DNA of 37,489 nt from positions 1 through 37,489 of the forward strand of contig VGJO01000003.1 of NCBI GenBank assembly GCA_016867415.1, read 5' to 3'. The position numbers and the translations under genes are program-made. Every line of letters starts with the position of its first letter. Position 1 is the stretch's first letter. Under the pieces are notes generated by a model that saw only the letters and a list, made by a program, of their open reading frames with translations, was not told the origin of the DNA and made no database searches. Shown here piece by piece: positions 28,098 through 35,875 of this stretch. Origin of the DNA: Candidatus Harrisonbacteria bacterium. GTDB taxonomy: Bacteria > Patescibacteriota > Minisyncoccia > UBA6257 > UBA11618.

Positions 28098-28306
28098 TAA
28101 AAGCTATCTTTGACTATTAATTAAACCCTTGTTTTCCAATTGGCGGTGAAATTATATCCTTTGTACGAACCTTTTTCGAGCGGAAAATGAACTGACCCGC
28201 CCCGCCACTGCCTTGCTTCGCTCGGCAACACCAAAGAAAAATGTCTCTTGCTTTTTTGGATTTGCGCGCGACCAATTTTTTCTTCTAAAAGGATGATAAC
28301 ATTTTT

Positions 28307-28496
28307 GCGGTCGTTTTTGATTGATGTTCGAACTTTCTTTGAGCAGAACCCCGACTAAGGAAACCGCCCCGCCGCCGCTCAAAAGCAGGCGGGCAAAAAT
28401 TCCTTCCCCCCAACCCCCTTCCTTTTTGCCCGCCTGCTTGGGCTTCGCCCTGAAATTTTTTTGGCGAACAGATTTATCGGCGGGATTGGAGCGCGT
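28307..28496. repeat. 190-bp inverted repeat, left copy
   Basis: Reverse complement of 35432-35621 with 2 mismatches by eye; contains a 15-bp perfect hairpin GCAGGCGGGCAAAAA/TTTTTGCCCGCCTGC. Confidence 0.95.
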
Positions 28497-28503
28497 GCCA
28501 ATA

Positions 28504-28818
28504 TCATTGGCGCGCCTCCTTCGGCGACTTAAAAAATAAAACTGATACTACTAAATCTACAATAGACCAAAAGAAATGTCCAAAGTAGAGAGGGTTGATC
28601 GGATTAAAAACGATTGCGATAACGATCATGGTCAGCATCCATCTCTTATTTTTCTCTTTGTGATATAGATACACTGAGAATGCGGCCGCCCCAAAGATCA
28701 CAAGCTTAAGAGCTTGATAGAAAAAGTAAGGCCATACCGGGATTACTGCGACAAGTAATGCTATGGTCGCTATCTTCGAAAAAAGTTTTCGATATTCAGC
28801 TTGTTCTTTGGTAACCAT
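28504..28818 (-). CDS. Small multi-TM protein (DUF6804-like)
   Basis: 104 aa, 3 predicted TMs; FNPINPLYFGHFFWSIVDLVVSVLFF; last gene of the operon. Confidence 0.65.
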   Translation of the reverse strand: MVTKEQAEYRKLFSKIATIALLVAVIPVWPYFFYQALKLVIFGAAAFSVYLYHKEKNKRWMLTMIVIAIVFNPINPLYFGHFFWSIVDLVVSVLFFKSPKEARQ

Positions 28819-28826
28819 AAGTATTT

Positions 28827-29906
28827 CTACGACCTCTCCAAATTTGTAAACTTATCATAATAGGCAAGCTCTTCTTTTGAGATCGATGGTTGAAATTTAC
28901 TCATAGCTTCCAAAAGCAACCTTTCGTCAATAAAACTTTTGTCTTGCGCGACAGCTAGACGAGCGGCCTGTGTGACAATAAGCTCGATGTCCGAACCAAC
29001 GTAGAACTCTGTTTTTTTTGACAATTTGTCGAAGTCAATTCCCTTGTCATAAGGTCGTCCGGATAGGAAAATCCTAAACATATCCTTTCTTGCCTCAAAG
29101 TCTGGCGGTCCAACAAAAATTCGTTTATCCATTCTGCCGGATCTCATAATGGCCGCATCGATCATGTGGGGTCTATTTGTTGCTCCAACGACCAAAATCT
29201 TATTTGCCCCAGCATTGTTGAGCTGAAGCAAAAACTCGTTGATCTCTTCTTTTTTAATATCAGCTGAGGAAGTTAGCTCTTCTCTCTTTGGTATAAGACC
29301 CTCGATTTCATCAATAAAAACAATAGCCGGAGATTGCATCTTCGCCATCTCAAATACTTTCGCAATATTACCTACTGCACCGTGAACCCACGGCGTGGCA
29401 ACCGATGAAGGGTTGAGCTCAAAGAAATTGTATCCCAGTTCTTCAGCCAATTTTTTGACAATAAAAGTTTTTCCACATCCCGGAGGACCATAAAGTAATA
29501 TGCCATTGGGGATAGAGAGTTTAAATTTTAAGAACTTCTCCGGATTTTTTAGGGGCTCTATGACTTCACTAATCAAAAGGGCTTTGAGTCCCTGCATGCC
29601 TGCAACACAATCAAAACCACGCAATGTGGTGAGACTATCGATAATATCGGTTATCTTCTCATGTGAGTGGACATTTATGACCACACCAAGATATTTTTTA
29701 TTCTCATGATCAATCGTCACAAGATCATATCTTTTACCTCGATCAATAACTTCCTCTGGTCGAATATTGGTGAATAGATATAAATATTTTCCGTCAGAAA
29801 GCTCGTAAACTTCTGTGAAAAAGATACGTTCTACGCGACCTTTAATTGTGAGGTCATCCCTCACCTTGAATCCGTTATGTAAAATTGGTTTAGTTGATGT
29901 TGTCAT
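28827..29906 (-). CDS. AAA+ ATPase (classical AAA clade)
   Basis: Walker A GPPGCGKT, Walker B IVFIDEIE, SRH-like ATNRPHMIDAAIMRSGRMDKRIFVGPPDFEAR. Confidence 0.93.
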   Translation of the reverse strand: MTTSTKPILHNGFKVRDDLTIKGRVERIFFTEVYELSDGKYLYLFTNIRPEEVIDRGKRYDLVTIDHENKKYLGVVINVHSHEKITDIIDSLTTLRGFDCVAGMQGLKALLISEVIEPLKNPEKFLKFKLSIPNGILLYGPPGCGKTFIVKKLAEELGYNFFELNPSSVATPWVHGAVGNIAKVFEMAKMQSPAIVFIDEIEGLIPKREELTSSADIKKEEINEFLLQLNNAGANKILVVGATNRPHMIDAAIMRSGRMDKRIFVGPPDFEARKDMFRIFLSGRPYDKGIDFDKLSKKTEFYVGSDIELIVTQAARLAVAQDKSFIDERLLLEAMSKFQPSISKEELAYYDKFTNLERS

Positions 29907-29935
29907 AAATTTTTCTTATCGTCTTTCATAAAAAA

Positions 29936-30508
29936 TTATTGTGGAGTGCAGTTGGCATCTAGGAAATTGTTATAGGTATCAATCTGACTGTCGAAGGCCT
30001 TTCTTCTTTGATCCCAACTGTTTGCGACAGTAATAAGTCTTTGGCGTTCAGTATTATAGCGATCTACCCTAGAGTTGTAATTGTCTACTGCATACTCATT
30101 ATTTTCATCGACATACATTGCCTCAATGGCGACCTTTTCAGCCTTATTTGCGGCAATTTGTCGATCCAAGGTATCACTCTCGGTAGCCAACTGGGCTTCC
30201 GTAGATGCATTCGGTTTTAACTGCATTGCTCTGTTGTAATTAGAATCAGAGCATCGAAATGTTTGACCGCCTTCTGACAAGAGGTTATTGGAATTTGTAC
30301 CGCCAGAAGATGTGTTGGTTGAGGTTGAGGAGCCGCTATCAGACCAAATTATCCATCCAAAAAAGAGAATCACGCTAGCAATGATCAGAATTTTTTTCCA
30401 ATTATATTTACTTTTTTCTGATAGAGGTTTCTCACGATTAATTGTACCCGTTTTTTGAGGGGTATCCTTATCTAAAAAATCTGTATCAAATTTAAGATGG
30501 TCTGACAT
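29936..30508 (-). CDS. Single-TM protein with extracytoplasmic coiled-coil
   Basis: 190 aa; TM KKILIIASVILFFGWIIW, S/T/G/N linker, helical C-terminus with one Cys before and one after the coiled coil. Confidence 0.65.
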   Translation of the reverse strand: MSDHLKFDTDFLDKDTPQKTGTINREKPLSEKSKYNWKKILIIASVILFFGWIIWSDSGSSTSTNTSSGGTNSNNLLSEGGQTFRCSDSNYNRAMQLKPNASTEAQLATESDTLDRQIAANKAEKVAIEAMYVDENNEYAVDNYNSRVDRYNTERQRLITVANSWDQRRKAFDSQIDTYNNFLDANCTPQ

Positions 30509-30514
30509 ATAATT

Positions 30515-31984
30515 TTATCCACTAAATACTGCGCTCAAAATCCAGATGCCTATAATCCCGATAATGGCGTACTGCCAGTACTTCTGCCACTTATGCAGTT
30601 CCAGTTTGCCTAAAAATGAATAACTCCCATTGCCATGATTTTCTACGGTGTAACGTGCAATTGGAATAACTGGTACAAAGAGTAGGACAAAATAGAGAGT
30701 ATCGCCGTAAATCCTAGTTCCACATCCATTAAGAGTGAACATACTAGGCGCACTTGAGATTGGTTTGCCATGTTTAGCTGTTCTCTCTTCTAGCTTCTGT
30801 TTTAGTTCTTGTAGAATCTTTTTCAATTCCAAATCAGTATCGCTGTTATAAATTGCTTGGTTGATTTCTTCTATAGCCCTGTCCGATTTACCCGCCTTTA
30901 CTTTCTGTAAGATTGGGTCAAGAACTTTGTTGTATGCTTCCTCTTTTGTTTTATATGCAAGATTGCTCTGTAGGGTCGCAACATCTGCTTGGACTTTATT
31001 TTTAGAACTCTCTGTGCCAGAAATTTCCTCTGCGATCTTAGCTAGTCCCAGTGCAACCTCGGTTTCATTTAGATCATTGTGTAGATCAATACTAAGACTC
31101 CTTATCGCAGTTGCGGCCCTATCTCGCATTACCTTTGTTTTACTGTCGTTATATAATCCAAGATCGATTAATTTATTTAATTCAGATCGAATTAATCCTA
31201 TGAGTTCTTTTATGGTTTTCTTCTCTTCCTTATCAAGGGTTCCATCCTCGCTGACCTTCAACTTTTCCAATTTTTCAACCGCAATACTAATCGCTTGATA
31301 AGCCGGTCCCAAAACACTTTTCTCAACTTTTTGACCTTTGGCCGAAAAGACCTTCTGAAATTCGTTAATATAATCGCTGTGTTTATGGAGATGATACAGT
31401 TCAGTATAAATGTCAGTCAGGTATTCAACTACATGGCCTTTGAAATCAGAAACAATATCTTCACTGGCTATTTGCTCATCGTGGAGTTTGTATACTTTAG
31501 AGAAAGATGCCCAGAATTTATCTGAATCGACCAACTCTTTCCAGGCGATCAGAGAATTTTGTAGATATTCTTTGTTGTCTTCGACAGCAAGCGTAAGACA
31601 ATACAAAATTGCTAAATTCTTTTTATAAAAGAAAGCTTTTGTGCTTTGACCTTCAGCCGCCTTTTGCCAAACACGAATGGCATCGAGATAGTTCTTTTGC
31701 TTGAGTAGTCCTAAAGCCTGTTCATCAATGCTGTCTGCGATCTGAATCCAAAAGAAATACTCCTTGATCTTCTTCTTTGGAGCTTGAAGTCGTTGCAGGG
31801 CCTCCTTGACTGCGTCCTCAGTTCGAAAATCTTTGAACAGACCGACATCTAAATCATAGCTTGGAACATCATCTACTCTTAAGCGATTAATAATTTCCTT
31901 TGAACGTTTGAGGATATCCTTTTCGCTGGCCGAAATATCCAGTCCCAGAATGTGATATGCGTTGTTTTTGAGTGTATGTGACAT
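30515..31984 (-). CDS. J-like domain plus helical-repeat protein with C-terminal TM
   Basis: NAYHILGLDISASEKDILKRSKEI...FRTEDAVKEALQRLQAPKKKIKEYFFW; C-terminal MFTLNGCGTRIYGDTLYFVLLFVPVIPIARYTV...YAIIGIIGIWILSAVFSG. Confidence 0.7.
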   Translation of the reverse strand: MSHTLKNNAYHILGLDISASEKDILKRSKEIINRLRVDDVPSYDLDVGLFKDFRTEDAVKEALQRLQAPKKKIKEYFFWIQIADSIDEQALGLLKQKNYLDAIRVWQKAAEGQSTKAFFYKKNLAILYCLTLAVEDNKEYLQNSLIAWKELVDSDKFWASFSKVYKLHDEQIASEDIVSDFKGHVVEYLTDIYTELYHLHKHSDYINEFQKVFSAKGQKVEKSVLGPAYQAISIAVEKLEKLKVSEDGTLDKEEKKTIKELIGLIRSELNKLIDLGLYNDSKTKVMRDRAATAIRSLSIDLHNDLNETEVALGLAKIAEEISGTESSKNKVQADVATLQSNLAYKTKEEAYNKVLDPILQKVKAGKSDRAIEEINQAIYNSDTDLELKKILQELKQKLEERTAKHGKPISSAPSMFTLNGCGTRIYGDTLYFVLLFVPVIPIARYTVENHGNGSYSFLGKLELHKWQKYWQYAIIGIIGIWILSAVFSG

Positions 31985-31988
31985 ATAT

Positions 31989-34502
31989 TTATCGCGTTAT
32001 ACCCGAAAGGTTATCTTTAATTTTCTCTTGATCATCGGATGGGAGCAAGAGTGACAAATTGCGGACACACCGTTTCAGTTCGTCCACATCGCCAAGTTCA
32101 ATTGCTTTTCTACCTTTTTCTATGTAATACTTTGCCTCTCTTTTGTTGATAAAGGTTGGATTACTATCAACAATTTTTTTGAAGTGATGTACCCAAGTTA
32201 CTGGGTTAGAAAAAATAGCTTTTGAACTTAACTCTTTTATTTGCTCATTGATACGAATCAGTAGTGATTTATCGTTATTGGCAATAGCTTTCTCTCCTTC
32301 TTCTTTAAGTTTATTTAACTGATCGTTATTTGCGGTTCTGTCCTTCTCGTCCGCATAATCACTAATGATACTTTGTGTGTCTTGGATACCGTCTTTAAAC
32401 TCTTTTACTAACTGGGGCATCTCTTTCTCTTTTTCAATTTTATCCAAGGCAATTTTTAGATCTTTAATCTGTTTATTTGCCTTCATTTTTTCATCTTCGT
32501 CCACAGGAGCATTATTAACACTTGTTTGAGCAGATTGGATGTTATTGTCAATTATTTTTCTTTCGTCGGGCGAGAGGTTTTCTGAAATAGCTTTCGCTCT
32601 TTCTTTTTGAGTCTCAAGATCTTCCTCAATATTTTTAAGCTCAATCGTTTCGTCATGAGAGGTCGAACGAGCATTAACAGTGAGGTCAATCAGTGGGATA
32701 TAAGCCGTAACAAACACTTCTCGTGATTCGTTCACGACAACAGTTAGTTCCAGCGGCGTTCCCTCGGGGAGATCATGCGGCAAATCCTTCCCATTAATAC
32801 CCACCTTACATAGAAACCCATTACGATCTGGCATGTCAGATTCACCCTCAACCACTATAATATCTAACTCATTTTCCTCGCCCCTCTTCAGCTTTCTTGA
32901 TGTTTTGTAATCAGTAAGAAATCTTTTAATGGGGAGCATTGAACCTTTATCAAAAACTCTTTCGCAAATATTTACTGCCACGTTTCTTGTATAATCTTTT
33001 TGCACCACAACAATACCAACAGAATGTGGTAGGGGGGCGCCAGATACCGATAAGCCGTGAGTAATTGTGAATGAATCAGGGTCAATCGGAACAGAATTAC
33101 CTTGTTTGTCAAAGAGATATAACCAATAGACATTTGGTTTATTTGGTTCGACTGCAACCGTATCAAAGAACTTGCCGTTTTTTAGTTTGATTTTTTGACC
33201 ATTATAAAAGCCACTGTCAGATTGAATTTGTATATAATATTCCTCTTCTGATTCTTCCAGACTCTCGATGATCCCGCTGGCTGTTTGTTCCGTATCAGAT
33301 GTAAGGGATTCATAATTTAAATCAATAGATCGAGTTCCTTCCTTGAGTTTTTTGCCATCACTTTCCATAAACTCTTTTGGAATTTTCTGACCGATACCGA
33401 ACACACAAGCGCCTCTCGCAACTACAGTAAGAGGATCAACTGATGCATCAGTGGTGATTTTGAGATCAGCTTCAATCCTTTCTCGAATATAAGGAATCTG
33501 CGTCGGTCCACCGACAAGGATTACTTTTGCAACAGCACCGGCCTTGATACCAGCGTCTTTCAGAGTTTCCTTTGAGAGTTCTATAGTGCGATCAATCATT
33601 GGCTTGATCAATTTCTCAAAGTCTTTTCTTGTAAAATTAACGGTGAGAAAAATCTCCTTGTCATAATCGTCCTTCCCGATATTTTCCACCACGATTGAGG
33701 TTTTATCATATTCAGATAGCTCAATTTTAGCGGTCTCGGCAAAAAACTTTAATTGAGAAAAAGCACTCCTGTATTTTTCATTACTCCTATTAAAGTTTTT
33801 GATAGAAAACTTTTCTAAAATTTTCGGTACAATCACTTTATCAACAATTTCCAAGTCAAAGTTTTTGCCACCGAGAAAATTATCGCCATTATGTCCAAGT
33901 ACCGAAAGTGCTCGATCTTTGGAGGCGATCAATGCAACGTCAAACGTACCACCGCCAAAATCATAAATAAGCCAATTCTCATTCTTGGTATTAGTGAAGC
34001 CGTAAGCGATGGCGGCGGCTATGGGTTCTTGTAGTAACACCACATGTTTAAATCCGGCGAGGTTGCCCGCTCGCTTGGTTGCTTCCGACTGAAGTACCGA
34101 GAAAGCGGCTGGAACAGTGATCACGGCGGCCACCGTGCTGAAGTCTGGATACTTTCTTAAAATATCCTCTTTCAAGCTCTTCAGAATTTCGGCTGAGATT
34201 TCTTCCGGGCCCATGTCCACGTTGGCTCTCTCAAAGTGAAACTTTTCCGAAGTACCCATTAACCGCTTAACTTCAGGTTTGTAGTTCTTAATCTCTTCTT
34301 CCGATGCGTCCTTATAGAAACTTTCGTATGCTTTCTGGCCGACCACTTTATTTCTTGCCTTGTCGAAACCAAAGACGGATGGGGTATATTCTACGCCTCC
34401 CGGTTTCTTAACGATTTCAATATTGCCATTCTTATTAATTGCAACGGATGAATTCGTTGTGCCAAGGTCAATACCTATTTGAATATTTTGTTGGTTGACC
34501 AT
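31989..34502 (-). CDS. Hsp70 (DnaK-like) protein, atypical architecture
   Basis: IGIDLGTTNSSVAI, VITVPAAFSVLQSEATKRAGNLAGF, LLQEPIAAAIAYG, IYDFGGGTFDVALI, VILVGGPTQIPYIRERI. Confidence 0.95.
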   Translation of the reverse strand: MVNQQNIQIGIDLGTTNSSVAINKNGNIEIVKKPGGVEYTPSVFGFDKARNKVVGQKAYESFYKDASEEEIKNYKPEVKRLMGTSEKFHFERANVDMGPEEISAEILKSLKEDILRKYPDFSTVAAVITVPAAFSVLQSEATKRAGNLAGFKHVVLLQEPIAAAIAYGFTNTKNENWLIYDFGGGTFDVALIASKDRALSVLGHNGDNFLGGKNFDLEIVDKVIVPKILEKFSIKNFNRSNEKYRSAFSQLKFFAETAKIELSEYDKTSIVVENIGKDDYDKEIFLTVNFTRKDFEKLIKPMIDRTIELSKETLKDAGIKAGAVAKVILVGGPTQIPYIRERIEADLKITTDASVDPLTVVARGACVFGIGQKIPKEFMESDGKKLKEGTRSIDLNYESLTSDTEQTASGIIESLEESEEEYYIQIQSDSGFYNGQKIKLKNGKFFDTVAVEPNKPNVYWLYLFDKQGNSVPIDPDSFTITHGLSVSGAPLPHSVGIVVVQKDYTRNVAVNICERVFDKGSMLPIKRFLTDYKTSRKLKRGEENELDIIVVEGESDMPDRNGFLCKVGINGKDLPHDLPEGTPLELTVVVNESREVFVTAYIPLIDLTVNARSTSHDETIELKNIEEDLETQKERAKAISENLSPDERKIIDNNIQSAQTSVNNAPVDEDEKMKANKQIKDLKIALDKIEKEKEMPQLVKEFKDGIQDTQSIISDYADEKDRTANNDQLNKLKEEGEKAIANNDKSLLIRINEQIKELSSKAIFSNPVTWVHHFKKIVDSNPTFINKREAKYYIEKGRKAIELGDVDELKRCVRNLSLLLPSDDQEKIKDNLSGITR

Positions 34503-34511
34503 AGTAATAAA

Positions 34512-35036
34512 TTAATGGTTGCTTAGTAAAATTATCTTCGCCTTGCGAACGACCTGACCTTTAAGCATGATTGTAGGCTCGACAGTTTCCTTCACGATCG
34601 ACTCCGGAAGCGTAGGGTCTTTCTCTACAGATAAGATATCGAGATTAAGCCCGTCATTGTATTTGTGGTTCTTGTAGTCCACAATCTCGATATCGTATTT
34701 TTCTAGGTAACGCCTTAACTTTTGTATAGAATTTTCTAGACCTTTTAACTGATTCTCTGGTAAACTCGAAGCAGATTTGGTGATACGTTGCTCGATACGC
34801 CACACTTCTATAGCAAGATCAGTAATCTCATTGGCCTCAATAGTCACTGTTACAAACTTAGGGGCTACTGCAGATTTAATTTCCTCTCTAATCTTTAAAA
34901 ATAATTCTTCGAACTTATCGGCGCCGCTGGACTGATGAACGCCCTTGCGTGAAAGGAGATACACAAAAGCAAGGATTAAAAGAGCTCCTGCGACGGTGAT
35001 TGCTACGACAACTGGGTTTGTAAATAAATTGCTCAT
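34512..35036 (-). CDS. Membrane-anchored GrpE-like protein (putative)
   Basis: N-terminal TM, helical segment, then EKYDIEIVDYKNHKYNDGLNLDILSVEKDPTLPESIVKETVEPTIMLKGQVVRKAKIIL, resembling the GrpE beta-domain pattern. Confidence 0.5.
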   Translation of the reverse strand: MSNLFTNPVVVAITVAGALLILAFVYLLSRKGVHQSSGADKFEELFLKIREEIKSAVAPKFVTVTIEANEITDLAIEVWRIEQRITKSASSLPENQLKGLENSIQKLRRYLEKYDIEIVDYKNHKYNDGLNLDILSVEKDPTLPESIVKETVEPTIMLKGQVVRKAKIILLSNH

Positions 35037-35040
35037 AATT

Positions 35041-35250
35041 TTATTTTATTAAATCATCAAGCGACACTCCGAGCGCATCCGCGATTTTTTTGACTGTTTC
35101 AATAGTGGGATTGGGAGTTGATCCAGCTTCAATTTTGGCGATTGTATGAAAAGCTAAATCCGCCTTTTTTGAAAGCTGATCCTGCGAGATACCGAGTTTG
35201 TTTCGGTATTTTTTTATGTTGTCTGCGATTGTGGATTTTTCCTTTGACAT
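35041..35250 (-). CDS. XRE-family HTH regulator
   Basis: IADNIKKYRNKLGISQDQLSKKADLAFHTIAKIEAGSTPNPTIETVKKIADALGVSLDDL. Confidence 0.93.
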   Translation of the reverse strand: MSKEKSTIADNIKKYRNKLGISQDQLSKKADLAFHTIAKIEAGSTPNPTIETVKKIADALGVSLDDLIK

Positions 35251-35255
35251 ATTCG

Positions 35256-35279
35256 TATAACTTTACTATGATAGTTATA
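35256..35279. promoter_or_regulatory. Putative operator for the XRE regulator
   Basis: TATAACT-N10-AGTTATA inverted repeat directly upstream of the regulator ATG. Confidence 0.5.
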
Positions 35280-35374
35280 TAGTGTTACGATTACTGCTTA
35301 TCGTTAGTTAGTATATGAAATTTTTATTATTTCGTCAAACACAATTAGGGAGTTCCTTGTCGTTGCCCGCGCAT

Positions 35375-35393
35375 GGGTTGGGTGGGGCAAGGG
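35375..35393 (+). other. Canonical G-quadruplex motif
   Basis: GGGTTGGGTGGGGCAAGGG inside the stem GTTGCCC/GGGCAAC. Confidence 0.6.
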
Positions 35394-35431
35394 CAACATC
35401 AACTCTAGCGGCGCATTTTGCTTTACAAAAT

Positions 35432-35621
35432 ACGCGCTCCAATCCCGCCGATAAATCTGTCCGCCAAAAAAATTTCAGGGCGAAGCCCAAGCAGGCGGGC
35501 AAAAAGGAAGGGGGTTGGGGGGAAGGAATTTTTGCCCGCCTGCTTTTGAGCGGCGGCGGGGCGGTTTCCTTAGTCGGGGTTCTGCTCAAAGAAAGTTCGA
35601 ACATTAATCAAAAACGACCGC
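35432..35621. repeat. 190-bp inverted repeat, right copy
   Basis: Inverse of 28307-28496; the ORF track also shows the shared peptide FELSLSRTPTKETAPPPLKSRRAKIPSPQPPSFLPACLGFALKFFWRTDLSAGLERV from both copies. Confidence 0.95.
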
Positions 35622-35875
35622 CAAATTGTACTTTTTGCGAAATCGTAAGATGTTGCCTCGGCGCTTCGCGCCTCGGCATGGTATTTTTCCGCAATTTTGA
35701 AGGCATTTTTGAAATCCAAAAACAAGGTGCGGTCGGCAATGCGGAAGTTCCTGTGCGACAGAACAGAGAAAACGAAGTTTTCAAAACCAATCTTTTTTCT
35801 TTCGCCTCTGGCGAAAGGTTGAGCACATTTTTCTTTGATTGCCCAAAAGCTAACTTCAAAACAATATGGACAACT
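35618..35875 (-). pseudogene. Inverted, internally deleted remnant of a serine recombinase gene
   Basis: Reverse complement matches recombinase 37236-37369 closely and 36253-36290 more weakly; minus ORF KLAFGQSKKNVLNLSPEAKE vs SIAFGQSKYYVDNLSENIKR. Confidence 0.75.

Noticed and set aside
28152-28382. Minus ORF with GVAERSKAVAGRVSSF and repeat-derived N-terminus
   Set aside because: Largely translated repeat sequence; its first ~30 residues come from the 190-bp repeat and recur at 35.5 kb on the opposite strand
28321-28539. 72 aa ORF sharing FELSLSRTPTKETAPPPLKSRR with 35335..35604
   Set aside because: Identity is due to the DNA repeat; Pro/Arg-rich translation of the hairpin, not evidence of a gene family
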